The position numbers and the translations under genes are program-made. Positions 1 through 6,443 of a stretch of 16,015 bases of DNA are shown here, one piece after another; the first letter of the stretch is position 1; the number at the start of each line of letters is the position of its first letter. The DNA lies in contig CAJXTO010000022.1 of the NCBI GenBank assembly GCA_913061245.1, positions 1 to 16,015 on the forward strand, given 5' to 3'. Below the pieces are notes generated by a model that was not told the origin of the DNA, searched no databases, and saw nothing but the letters and a program-made list of their open reading frames with translations. The stretch comes from an uncultured Oceanospirillales bacterium (GTDB lineage: Bacteria > Pseudomonadota > Gammaproteobacteria > Pseudomonadales > Litorivicinaceae).

Positions 1-243
1 TTTCGTTTCGAATTTCCAGAGCGTCCGGGAGCGTTGTTGAAGTTTTTGAACAAAATCGGTTCGCGCTGGAATATCTCAGCCTTTCATTACCGAAATCATG
101 GTGCCGCCTATGGACGAGTGCTTGTGTCAATGCAAGCAAGGTTGTCAGAGCGTGATGAGCTGTCGAGTTATTTTGACGACATCGGGTACACGTATTTTGA
201 TGAGACAGAAAATCCGGCAGTTAGCCTCTTTATGAAAAGTTGA
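1..243 (+). CDS. ilvA: Threonine dehydratase, biosynthetic (IlvA), C-terminal fragment
   Basis: This is the last 80 codons of a gene that enters from the left edge; the start and the PLP catalytic domain lie outside the window. The reading frame is open from base 1 and ends at TGA 241-243. The visible residues match the end of the second ACT-like regulatory domain of IlvA: FEFPERPGALLKFL near the beginning, then WNISAFHYRNHG, YGRVLVS, and a DETENPA segment about ten residues before the end. IlvA deaminates threonine to 2-oxobutanoate, the first step of isoleucine synthesis, and this domain carries isoleucine feedback control in the family. No terminator hairpin is visible after the stop. Identity is confident from the conserved tail; nothing can be said about activity. 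Confidence 0.93.
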   Translation, partial: FRFEFPERPGALLKFLNKIGSRWNISAFHYRNHGAAYGRVLVSMQARLSERDELSSYFDDIGYTYFDETENPAVSLFMKS

Positions 244-275
244 TTCTCATAAATTGTCTTAACTCACTATAAAAG

Positions 276-303
276 TTGACTTTTTTATTTTTTGTCGTAT
301 TCT
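276..303 (+). promoter_or_regulatory. Probable sigma-70 promoter for the small ORF at 332
   Basis: A -35 box TTGACT (276-281) and a -10 box TATTCT (298-303) are separated by 16 bases of T-rich sequence. Transcription would begin near 310, giving a leader of about 20 bases before the small membrane ORF. The match is good, but only the sequence supports it. Confidence 0.5.
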
Positions 304-331
304 GCACGAAATTTAGACAGGTGCAGGAAGC

Positions 332-424
332 ATGAATCGTCGCAATCCACTCCGAATGCTTATGGTGATTGGTGGCCTCATTTTAGCTGTCACTGTTGCG
401 CATAGCGCAATTATCGGCGGATAA
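332..424 (+). CDS. Small single-pass membrane protein, 30 aa
   Basis: An ATG at 332 opens a 30-codon frame ending at TAA 422-424. An AGGAAG ribosome-binding site (325-330) lies just upstream, one base before the start, with AGG centred about 5 bases away. A good sigma-70 promoter sits at 276-303. The peptide begins MNRRNPLR, which is positively charged, and continues as one hydrophobic helix of about 20 residues (MLMVIGGLILAVTVAHSAII), ending in GG. This fits an inner-membrane peptide with its N-terminus in the cytoplasm. I recognise no family. The last 14 bases overlap the end of the convergent fau gene. The dedicated promoter and ribosome-binding site argue that it is real, but a gene this short could be chance or could be the leader of an antisense transcript. 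Confidence 0.5.
   Translation: MNRRNPLRMLMVIGGLILAVTVAHSAIIGG
396..410. repeat. Short perfect hairpin at the fau / small-ORF convergence
   Basis: TTGCGC (396-401), a three-base ATA loop and GCGCAA (405-410) form a perfect 6-bp inverted repeat directly beside the fau stop codon and inside the last codons of the small ORF. No T-run follows on either strand, so it is not a classical intrinsic terminator. It might still slow convergent polymerases or protect a 3' end. Confidence 0.35.
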
Positions 425-965
425 ATCCGTCCTCTGTGACAATCCAGTCGAACGCCTGATCCCACGGGTCTGGCTCAAAACTCGCTTCTTGTGCGGTAAA
501 CGCGACGCCGATACGGAGCGGCGCGTGCGGTTCACAATGTTCCAAAGCGCGATCATAGAAGCCGCCGCCCATTCCTAACCGGTAACCGCGTTGGTCAAAT
601 CCACTGCAAGGCATGATCAGCCAATCGAGTGCGCCAAAATCAATGGTCTCTTCCTGTGACGATGTCACAATCCCGAAAGCTCCCTCGGTGACTTGCTCTT
701 GGTGGTCTAAGGCAGCCATTTCCATTGTTGTTTTCGACAGGATTCGCGGAACATAAAGCCGGTGGGCTGATGCCAGGATTTGATGATGAAGCCACTGCAA
801 GTCGACTTCGGATCCAAACGCCATGTACGAGCCAATTTGCAGGGTGTTTGTGGGAAGCGCGGAGAGCAAATGCTCACTGATCGAGAGACTGAGTTCTCGG
901 CGAGTTTCGTTCGAAAGACGATTCCGTCGTTCGAGCAATTGATCTCGTAGCATCTCTTTAGACAT
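411..965 (-). CDS. fau: 5-formyltetrahydrofolate cyclo-ligase
   Basis: This cytosolic enzyme uses ATP to convert 5-formyltetrahydrofolate to 5,10-methenyltetrahydrofolate, recycling a dead-end folate. The 184-residue protein has the family's length. It shows the signature GYRLGMGGGFYDR at about residues 127-139, preceded by MPCSGFDQRG, and a basic N-terminal helix (KEMLRDQLLERRNRL) with the Lys/Arg pattern used for nucleotide binding. I chose ATG 965 rather than the preceding in-frame TTG 968; neither has a convincing ribosome-binding site. The gene starts within a few bases of the 3' end of 6S RNA, the same arrangement as ssrS-ygfA (fau) in E. coli, where the two are co-transcribed. The stop overlaps the convergent small ORF by 14 bases. 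Confidence 0.92.
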   Translation of the reverse strand: MSKEMLRDQLLERRNRLSNETRRELSLSISEHLLSALPTNTLQIGSYMAFGSEVDLQWLHHQILASAHRLYVPRILSKTTMEMAALDHQEQVTEGAFGIVTSSQEETIDFGALDWLIMPCSGFDQRGYRLGMGGGFYDRALEHCEPHAPLRIGVAFTAQEASFEPDPWDQAFDWIVTEDGFIRR

Positions 966-968
966 CAA

Positions 969-1140
969 AGACCCAAGTTGCCGCTGTCAGTTTAGCCCTT
1001 GAACCCAATGGTTCAAGGCGGGAAACGCAAACACACATTAGGCTTTCCGTAAACGGACCTGCGCACCGTGTGCTTTGTGCTTCCCTGGAATAAGATTATC
1101 GGCTCAGGGACATCACCGACTGGCGTACAACCCAGGAGTT
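969..1140 (-). ncRNA. ssrS: 6S RNA
   Basis: The RNA sequesters sigma-70 RNA polymerase holoenzyme by imitating an open promoter. Read on the minus strand, the segment carries CCTGAGCCGATA near its 5' end. Toward the 3' end it has the hairpin CCTTGAACC / GGGTTCAAGG, and then GCGGCAACTTGGGT. All three match the E. coli 6S pattern in order and spacing. The ends pair with each other (GGGTTG near the 5' end with CAACTT near the 3' end), as expected for the closing stem. The position between zapA and fau is the conserved gammaproteobacterial locus. Ends are estimated: the 5' end from the promoter at 1144-1152, the 3' end from the closing stem. Length is about 170 bases, slightly shorter than in E. 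coli. Confidence 0.93.
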
Positions 1141-1143
1141 GTG

Positions 1144-1152
1144 AGTATATCA
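1144..1152 (-). promoter_or_regulatory. Extended -10 promoter of 6S RNA
   Basis: On the minus strand the bases read TGATATACT: a TG-N extended -10 followed by TATACT (1149-1144), five of six matches to consensus. Initiation about seven bases downstream falls at the deduced 5' end of 6S RNA. No convincing -35 box is present, which suits an extended -10 promoter. The TGA of this element is the stop codon of zapA. Confidence 0.55.
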
Positions 1153-1446
1153 GCCTGTTTCAGTCTCAGACAGACGTTCGAGTGTTGTGCCGATACGATC
1201 GGCGAGACGCTTCAATTCGTCATCATGACCTGTGGTCTCACCGGTTAGGTGTTCGTGGGCGATATTGAGTGCAGCCATGACCGCCAAGCGCTCGAGCGCA
1301 CTATTCCCGGTCTTATCCTGGATCTCGCGCATCCGAGTATCGACAAATTCAGCGGCTGCTTCGAGCTCATGTTCTTGGCCTGCTGGGCAGGCAACTGGAA
1401 ATTCTCGTCCTAGGATTTGGACGCGGACAGTCGCGATTTCTGTCAT
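1150..1446 (-). CDS. zapA: Cell division protein ZapA
   Basis: ZapA binds FtsZ at the division site and cross-links its filaments. The 98-residue protein has the usual size and layout: a small N-terminal beta domain with VRVQILGREFPVACPAG, then VDTRMREI, the helical stretch LERLAVMAALNIAHE, and a C-terminal coiled coil used for tetramer formation. The start ATG 1446 has GAGG seven bases upstream. It overlaps the stop of the preceding coiled-coil gene by four bases (ATGA), implying translational coupling. 6S RNA follows immediately, starting from a promoter that uses the zapA stop codon. Confidence 0.93.
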   Translation of the reverse strand: MTEIATVRVQILGREFPVACPAGQEHELEAAAEFVDTRMREIQDKTGNSALERLAVMAALNIAHEHLTGETTGHDDELKRLADRIGTTLERLSETETG

Positions 1447-1649
1447 GACAACACCTCATAATTCTTGAGTCGTCCAAGGACAGCATCGATGTGCTGACGT
1501 GCTTCATCACGCTGCTTCAATAGCTCAGCGCGTGCACGCTTCAGCTCCACCTGCTGCTTCCGCAAGTGGCGATTCTCTTGATTTAGACGTTCTGAAAGTT
1601 GGATCAGTTTCTCAACTTGCTGTTCCAACTCCTGCAAATCATTACGCAT
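1443..1649 (-). CDS. ZapB-like coiled-coil protein (TIGR02449 type)
   Basis: The 68-residue protein is almost entirely one heptad-patterned coiled coil, rich in Leu, Glu, Gln, Lys and Arg (LQELEQQVEKLIQLSERLNQ, then ENRHLRKQQVELKRARAELL), ending in RLKNYEVLS. This matches the small proteins found directly upstream of zapA in Pseudomonas and relatives, known as TIGR02449. They resemble ZapB, which joins ZapA to the nucleoid-terminus linkage at midcell, but I cannot show true ZapB orthology, so no symbol is given. Its stop overlaps the zapA start by four bases. A promoter with a TATGAT -10 box lies just upstream. A role with ZapA in Z-ring organisation is inferred from context. Confidence 0.82.
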   Translation of the reverse strand: MRNDLQELEQQVEKLIQLSERLNQENRHLRKQQVELKRARAELLKQRDEARQHIDAVLGRLKNYEVLS

Positions 1650-1674
1650 TTAGGTTTCCCGTTGACTCATGCGC

Positions 1675-1703
1675 ATCATACGTCTGCTCACTCTCAGGCA
1701 CAA
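1675..1703 (-). promoter_or_regulatory. Probable promoter of the zapB-like-zapA-ssrS-fau unit
   Basis: On the minus strand TTGTGC (1703-1698) is followed after exactly 17 bases by TATGAT (1680-1675), a strong -10 box with a weak -35. Initiation near 1668 would leave a leader of about 18 bases before the coiled-coil gene. Confidence 0.45.
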
Positions 1704-1710
1704 CAGACGT
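1680..1710. repeat. Inverted repeat in the divergent zapB-like / ygfB promoter region
   Basis: ACGTCTG (1680-1686) and CAGACGT (1704-1710) are perfect 7-bp inverted repeats separated by 17 bases, with centres about 24 bases apart. The left arm touches the TATGAT -10 box and the right arm abuts the -35 box of the minus-strand promoter, so the element brackets its spacer. That is a typical operator position, although a chance match is possible. Confidence 0.35.
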
Positions 1711-1739
1711 GATACAGTTGCGTACTCAGGAGGTGCCCG

Positions 1740-2303
1740 ATGATCGCAGAGTTATACCGTTCAATGGACGACTGGTTAGTCGACCAAAATTCCGATATTC
1801 GGGCCTCGGAAGTCCAAGGCTTACTGGCGGGTCTGATGGCTGCCAATATCCAAGTGCGGCCCGAGGAATATGTGGCTCGTTTGGCCGAATATGCCGATCT
1901 CCAGCCGGGTGCGATCACCCAAATTGCTGAGATGCTTGAGACGCTTTTCGGGAGTCTTCACGAGAGCTGGACTGGCATCGGTTTGGATTTTGAGATGCTA
2001 TTGCCTGAAGACGATGAATTAATTGAAGAGCGAGCTGATGCGCTCGGTGCGTGGTGTGAGTCGTTTTTGGCGGGTCTTGGTCTGTCCGGCGAACTCTCTA
2101 AAGACAAAAAATTGTCTGAAGATGTCCGCCAAGCGTTGGAGGATCTATCTGAGATCGCGCGAATTGAAGCCGATGGTGATGACGAATCCCTTGAAAAAGC
2201 GTTTGCCGACGTCAGTGAACACGTGAGACTGGCGGCATTGTTAATCGCGACTGAACTGCGCGGTGACCAAAATGAGGCGCCAAATGAGCCAGTCGTGCAT
2301 TAA
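1740..2303 (+). CDS. ygfB: YgfB/UPF0149 family protein
   Basis: The 187-residue acidic, all-helical protein belongs to the YecA/YgfB-like family. Visible family features are EVQGLLAGLMAAN near residue 25, then TLFGSLHESWTGIGLDFEML and LPEDDELIEERADALGAWCESFLAGLGL in the middle, and EAFADVSEHVRLAALLI-like sequence near the end. The molecular function is unsettled; in Pseudomonas aeruginosa YgfB has been linked to control of the AlpA pathway and beta-lactam resistance. The ATG at 1740 is fixed by a perfect AGGAGG (1728-1733) six bases upstream, the best ribosome-binding site in the window. It is the first gene of the pepP-ubi operon, and its stop codon is directly followed by the pepP start. 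Confidence 0.9.
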   Translation: MIAELYRSMDDWLVDQNSDIRASEVQGLLAGLMAANIQVRPEEYVARLAEYADLQPGAITQIAEMLETLFGSLHESWTGIGLDFEMLLPEDDELIEERADALGAWCESFLAGLGLSGELSKDKKLSEDVRQALEDLSEIARIEADGDDESLEKAFADVSEHVRLAALLIATELRGDQNEAPNEPVVH

Positions 2304-3608
2304 GTGAGTACGTTGATGTTTTCTTTGCATGTCTATGATGAACGCCGTGGTCGCCTAAAGGCTCTGATGCCCGAGAAATCGCTGGCCATTATTTCCGCGG
2401 GCCACGAAGTCATTCGTAATCGAGATGCTGAGTATCCGTTTAGGCAGTCGAGTGATTTTTGGTATCTCACCGGATTTACTGAGCCAGACGCAGTGCTTGT
2501 GATAGGGCCTGGTCAGCCGGATCGATTATTCGTCAGACCAAAAAATCCTGATCAGGAAGTCTGGACCGGACGTCGGCTCGGACCCGAGCATGTGAAAACA
2601 CGGCTGGGTATTGATGAGGGATATCCAATAGACGATCTTGATGCTGAGCTTGGACGTTTACTGGCCGATGTGGCTTGGGTGGAGTATCCATTTTATTGCC
2701 AAAGATCATCTGAGATTGTTGATCGTGCGATTAAAGCCAAAGGAATTAAATCAAGGCGACAAGATCTGTTATCACATCGCGTCGATTTATCACGTCATTT
2801 ACACCAAGCGCGGTTAATTAAATCGCGCGAAGAAGTCGACGCCATGCGCGAAGCAGGACGAATTTCTGCATTAGGTCATGTCGCAGCGATGCAGGCTTGC
2901 GAGCCCGGAATGACGGAAGATCAACTGGCTTCTATTGTCGAACACTGCTTCCGAATGGAAGGCTCGCCAGCTGTCGCTTACCAAACGATTGTTGGTGGTG
3001 GCGATAATGCGTGCATTCTGCACTATATCGACCGAAGTGATCGGCTCCATTCGGGCGATTTGGTCTTGATTGATGCCGGCTGTGAAATCCAAGGGTACGC
3101 AGGCGATATCACCCGAACATTTCCAGTGAATGGTTCATTCACGAGCGCTCAGGCAGAACTCTATGATGTCGTACTGAGTGCTCAGGCTGAAGCGATTGAA
3201 GCAATGGCTGTCGGAAAGTCGATCAAGCTCTTCCATGAGGCTGCTCTACGTCGACTCACTGAAGGCTTGATTGAGTTAAAAATCATCGACGGTCCACTCG
3301 AGACTGCGCTAGAAGACAAGCGATATCTTCCTTATTACATGCATGGCACGGGACACTTTTTGGGTCTTGATGTGCATGATGTTGGTGCCTATGAGGATGA
3401 TGGCAAACCCGTTGAGCTCGCTGAAGGCATGGTGATTACATGTGAGCCCGGTCTATACATCAGTAAGTTATCGGATGCACCGGCGAGATATCGCGGTATT
3501 GGTATTCGTATCGAAGATGATATTTTGATCACTAAGCGAGGCCCTGAGGTTTTGACATCGCAGGTACCAAAAGAACGGGCCGATATTGAAGCCCTGATGC
3601 GAGGCTAA
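2304..3608 (+). CDS. pepP: Xaa-Pro aminopeptidase (aminopeptidase P)
   Basis: PepP removes an N-terminal residue that precedes proline, using a dinuclear metal centre. The 434-residue protein has the N-terminal aminopeptidase-P domain (SDFWYLTGFTEPDAVLVI near 50-67) and a C-terminal pita-bread metallopeptidase domain. All five metal ligands are in place: D257 (VLIDAG), D268 (AGDITRTFP), H351 (GTGHFLGLDVHDVG), E381 (TCEPGLYI) and E404 (RIEDDILI). Length equals the E. coli enzyme. The chosen start is GTG 2304, directly after the ygfB TAA with no gap, so translation is probably coupled. An ATG four codons later (2316) is the alternative; neither has a strong ribosome-binding site. Linkage to ubiH is conserved in many gammaproteobacteria without a known functional reason. 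Confidence 0.96.
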   Translation: MSTLMFSLHVYDERRGRLKALMPEKSLAIISAGHEVIRNRDAEYPFRQSSDFWYLTGFTEPDAVLVIGPGQPDRLFVRPKNPDQEVWTGRRLGPEHVKTRLGIDEGYPIDDLDAELGRLLADVAWVEYPFYCQRSSEIVDRAIKAKGIKSRRQDLLSHRVDLSRHLHQARLIKSREEVDAMREAGRISALGHVAAMQACEPGMTEDQLASIVEHCFRMEGSPAVAYQTIVGGGDNACILHYIDRSDRLHSGDLVLIDAGCEIQGYAGDITRTFPVNGSFTSAQAELYDVVLSAQAEAIEAMAVGKSIKLFHEAALRRLTEGLIELKIIDGPLETALEDKRYLPYYMHGTGHFLGLDVHDVGAYEDDGKPVELAEGMVITCEPGLYISKLSDAPARYRGIGIRIEDDILITKRGPEVLTSQVPKERADIEALMRG

Positions 3609-3610
3609 TC

Positions 3611-4714
3611 GTGGAGATTAGTATCATCGGTGGTGGGCCGATTGGATTAATTGCAGCACGTGCATTGGTCGAAGACGGCCATCACGTCCGTCTGTTTGAT
3701 CCATCAATCAACAAGCCAAAAATGTCCCTCGCACTGGCCGAGTCTACGTTACGACTACTTGATCGTATTGGAGTCGAGCTTGGCGCGGGCCAGGACCTCA
3801 CCGAAATTCTTGTGAATGAAAAAGGGTTGCCTGGTTCAATGCTGTTGCATGCATCGGAGTGTGGATATCCGCGTTTCGGTCGAGTCGTCTGTTCTCTAGC
3901 GCTCGAAGAGGCTGTGGCTTTGCATGTGTCTGAGTTTATTGAAACAGTTGCAGTTGAAACGATCCGTGCACGGAGTGCCCATTCGAATCCCAGTATTCAG
4001 CTAGCGACTGGCGAGGAAGTAACTCCAGATTTAGTCATTTTGGCTGATGGCGGACGAAGTCATTTGACTGAGTCATTAGGGCTTGAGGCACAGCATCGAC
4101 CCTTTGGACGTTCAGCAATTCTGGGTCGTCTTCGTGTCAGTACTCCGCATCAAGGTAGGGCCTATGAACGCTTCATTGGGACAGGACCTTTGGCAATATT
4201 GCCTGTTGAAAAGGACGTCTACGGATTCGTATGGTCACTTAGTCCGGACCATGCTGAGCGGTTGCGGCAGTCTAATGCTGATCTAATCGAGGCATTAAAA
4301 GATGCGATGCCTGAAGAACTCGGATCGATTGAACTGGTAGCCGACCCTGTGGTGATTCCTCTGGTGGAACGGTGGATCGATCAACCCTATCGGCCGGGTG
4401 TTGTATTGATTGGTAATGGGGCGCAGACGATACATCCGGTCGCGGGCCAAGGCCTTAACTTGGCTCTTCGCGGTGTCATGCAACTGACTACGGAGCTTAA
4501 AACGACAGAACCCGATGCAGCTGTTCGAACTGCATTTGCTCATTGGAAGCCCAATCGGGATAAAACACGACTGGCTTCATCGAGTTTAGAAGCATTGTTT
4601 GATCGCGATGTATTCCCTCGGAAAATTCTCACGAGTCTCGGCATGGCAGTCGCCGACCAAAGTCCATGGCTTAAGACAAAAATCGCTGAAGCCGGTATGG
4701 GGATTGTTTCTTGA
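3611..4714 (+). CDS. ubiH: 2-octaprenyl-6-methoxyphenol hydroxylase (UbiH)
   Basis: This is an FAD-dependent aromatic hydroxylase of ubiquinone synthesis, acting on the polyprenyl-methoxyphenol ring within the Ubi complex. The 367-residue protein starts with the FAD dinucleotide fold (IIGGGPIGLIAARALVEDGH, residues 5-24), and has the DG motif ILADGGRS (D146, G147). The second FAD motif is IGNGAQTIHPVAGQGLNLAL at residues 267-286. Asn in place of the usual Asp in that motif is also seen in E. coli UbiH (GNAAQTLHP), so it supports UbiH over UbiI or UbiF. The start is GTG 3611, two bases after the pepP stop, with GAGG six bases upstream inside pepP. It is followed by a second hydroxylase overlapping by four bases. 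Confidence 0.9.
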   Translation: MEISIIGGGPIGLIAARALVEDGHHVRLFDPSINKPKMSLALAESTLRLLDRIGVELGAGQDLTEILVNEKGLPGSMLLHASECGYPRFGRVVCSLALEEAVALHVSEFIETVAVETIRARSAHSNPSIQLATGEEVTPDLVILADGGRSHLTESLGLEAQHRPFGRSAILGRLRVSTPHQGRAYERFIGTGPLAILPVEKDVYGFVWSLSPDHAERLRQSNADLIEALKDAMPEELGSIELVADPVVIPLVERWIDQPYRPGVVLIGNGAQTIHPVAGQGLNLALRGVMQLTTELKTTEPDAAVRTAFAHWKPNRDKTRLASSSLEALFDRDVFPRKILTSLGMAVADQSPWLKTKIAEAGMGIVS

Positions 4715-5832
4715 AAATTGTGATTATTGGCGGGGGCTCAATTGGACTGGCGGCCGCTTTGGTATGCCAGCGAGCTGGTCATTCAGTTACGGTCTTTGAC
4801 CCGAATGGATTTGAGCCGAAAGTATTGTCTGGAGAGGCTGATGCAAGGGTTTGGGCGCTTGGGCCAAAATCAACGAGCCTCTTGGCGGAGCTCGGAGCCT
4901 GGGCTCCTGACGAACGGGTCTGCGCGTATCAATCAATGCACGTGATTGACGCACGCAGTGATGCCAAAGTGACCTTCACGGAACCCGCCCTGGGTTATTT
5001 GGTTGAGGCTGATTGGGTCCGCAATCAATTGCTGACCCAAGTGACTGAATCAGGTATTCATTGCGTTTGCGACCGAATCGAATCGGTGTCTGAAGGCGGC
5101 GTTTTGATACTGCAAAATGATCAGATTGCGGCTGATTTCGTGGTCTTTGCAGAAGGTAGGCAGGCACACACAGCAATTGCATCAGGATTTGAAGTCGTTG
5201 ATGGCGGCTATCGTCAGCGTGCAGTCGTTGGAACACTGAGATGCGAGCATCCGCATCATGGGGAAGCATTTCAAATTTTCACTGAGTACGGACCGCTCGC
5301 CCTCCTGCCGTTACCAGATCACGAGAATGGGCATCGCGTGAGCTTGGTTTGGTCGTTAGATTTGGAGGTGGCTTCTGAATTTCAAGAATGCTCGATTGAA
5401 GAGCTTGCTTTGAAGATCAGTCAGACGAGTGAGTGGTCGCGTGGCGCTTTAGAATTTGTGAATAATCCGATTTGGATTCCGTTATCTCAGCATTCTTTAA
5501 AGCATGATTCTTTGGGATGTTTGTTGGCCATTGGCGATACGTCCCATGGCATTTTACCGTTAGCGGGGCTCGGCGCGAATCTTGGATTCGGAGATGTCAG
5601 TTCGTTAAAGGAAACGTTGGAGAAACATCCGAGCGCCCATGGTGATCGGATCGCGCGAACTGTTGCCCGCGAGCGGCGTTTTGACCAACGGACTGTTGCC
5701 ATGGTGATGGGTCTTTTTTCAAATGTTTTTCGCTCTGATCAACCATTGCTGCAATTGGGTCGGAGTTTTGCCTTACGTACAGCGGATCGCCATGCAACGA
5801 TCCGTTCGTTGATTCAGGAGTTAGCTGGGTAA
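4711..5832 (+). CDS. UbiI/VisC-like FAD-dependent ubiquinone hydroxylase
   Basis: The 373-residue flavoprotein is paralogous to UbiH and stands where ubiI (visC) does in Pseudomonas-type clusters. UbiI introduces the C5 hydroxyl of ubiquinone; UbiF-like C6 activity cannot be excluded. It shows the FAD fold (IIGGGSIGLAAALVCQRAGH, residues 5-24) and the UbiI-group signature DARVWALGPKSTSLLAELGAW-like region at 44-64. A GD motif lies at 275-276, followed by ILPLAGLGANLGFGDV. Two motifs are unusual: the DG motif reads AEG (E148) without the following Ser/Arg pattern, and the normal HPLAGQG is LPLAGLG. The start is a TTG at 4711 overlapping the ubiH stop (TTGA), with a weak GGGGA upstream; no other start leaves the FAD motif intact. 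Confidence 0.82.
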   Translation: MKIVIIGGGSIGLAAALVCQRAGHSVTVFDPNGFEPKVLSGEADARVWALGPKSTSLLAELGAWAPDERVCAYQSMHVIDARSDAKVTFTEPALGYLVEADWVRNQLLTQVTESGIHCVCDRIESVSEGGVLILQNDQIAADFVVFAEGRQAHTAIASGFEVVDGGYRQRAVVGTLRCEHPHHGEAFQIFTEYGPLALLPLPDHENGHRVSLVWSLDLEVASEFQECSIEELALKISQTSEWSRGALEFVNNPIWIPLSQHSLKHDSLGCLLAIGDTSHGILPLAGLGANLGFGDVSSLKETLEKHPSAHGDRIARTVARERRFDQRTVAMVMGLFSNVFRSDQPLLQLGRSFALRTADRHATIRSLIQELAG

Positions 5833-6443
5833 TGTTCACAGGGATTGTCCAAGGACTGGGTGAAGTCACATACATTGAGGATTGCGATGGAATCCGTCGC
5901 CTTCAGGTTCGACTTCCCTCAGATCGTGATCAGGGGCTCGAAACGGGGGCCTCCATAGCGATTAATGGCGTATGTTTGACCGTTGTCGGTTGGGATCAAG
6001 ATGGTGTCCAGTTTGATGTGATCGATGAGACATTACGGCTCACGAATCTCGGTGCGTTAGAAGTGGGCAATTTGGTCAATGTGGAGCGGGCAGCTCGTTT
6101 TGGAGATGAAATTGGCGGTCATGTGTTGTCAGGGCATATTCATGGGCAGGCTCAAGTGGTTGAAGTGGTAGAGATGGAAGCTAATCTGGCCGTATGGTGG
6201 AGCGTTCCAGATCATCTGAGAAAGTATGTTCTACCCAAAGGCTATGTCTCACTGAACGGATGCTCTTTGACCGTTGGTGAAACCGAACGTGATGGGCAGT
6301 TCAGTATCCATCTCATCCCTGAAACTCGAGAGCTAACGACCTTTGGTCGCGTCGCTGTAGGTGATTCATTAAATCTGGAGATCGACTCTCAGACTCAGGC
6401 CATCGTCGATACAGTTGAGCGAGTATTGGACCAGCGTTTGTGA
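5832..6443 (+). CDS. ribE: Riboflavin synthase, alpha-chain type
   Basis: The enzyme dismutates two 6,7-dimethyl-8-ribityllumazine molecules to riboflavin, the last step of the pathway (the E. coli gene is also called ribC). The 203-residue protein begins with the invariant MFTGIVQG and consists of two homologous lumazine-binding barrels. The N-barrel has GASIAINGVCLTVV (about 39-52) and ETLRLTNLG; the C-barrel has GYVSLNGCSLTVGE (about 137-150) and IPETRELTTFG. GGHVLSGHIHG joins them. The C-terminal QTQAIVDTVERVL matches the trimer-forming helix of the E. coli enzyme. The start overlaps the previous stop by one base (TAATG), with AGGAG further upstream. It lies among ubiquinone flavoproteins instead of the usual rib genes, and no FMN riboswitch is possible because there is no leader. 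Confidence 0.96.
   Translation: MFTGIVQGLGEVTYIEDCDGIRRLQVRLPSDRDQGLETGASIAINGVCLTVVGWDQDGVQFDVIDETLRLTNLGALEVGNLVNVERAARFGDEIGGHVLSGHIHGQAQVVEVVEMEANLAVWWSVPDHLRKYVLPKGYVSLNGCSLTVGETERDGQFSIHLIPETRELTTFGRVAVGDSLNLEIDSQTQAIVDTVERVLDQRL

Noticed and set aside
396..410. Intrinsic terminator for fau or the small ORF
   Set aside because: The hairpin is perfect but short, and no T-run follows on either strand.
332..424. Type I toxin interpretation of the small membrane peptide
   Set aside because: Size and hydrophobicity fit, but no antitoxin RNA promoter facing it could be identified and the peptide resembles no toxin family I know.
1662..1690. Plus-strand promoter for ygfB from TTGACT at 1662
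   Set aside because: No acceptable -10 box occurs 16-18 bases downstream; the operon promoter could not be placed.
1499..1930. Plus-strand open frame of 143 codons
   Set aside because: Runs antisense through the zapB-like gene and out of frame through ygfB, which has a perfect ribosome-binding site of its own.
5780..5831. FMN riboswitch before riboflavin synthase
   Set aside because: The ribE start is inside the stop codon of the previous gene; there is no untranslated leader and no RFN-element pattern.
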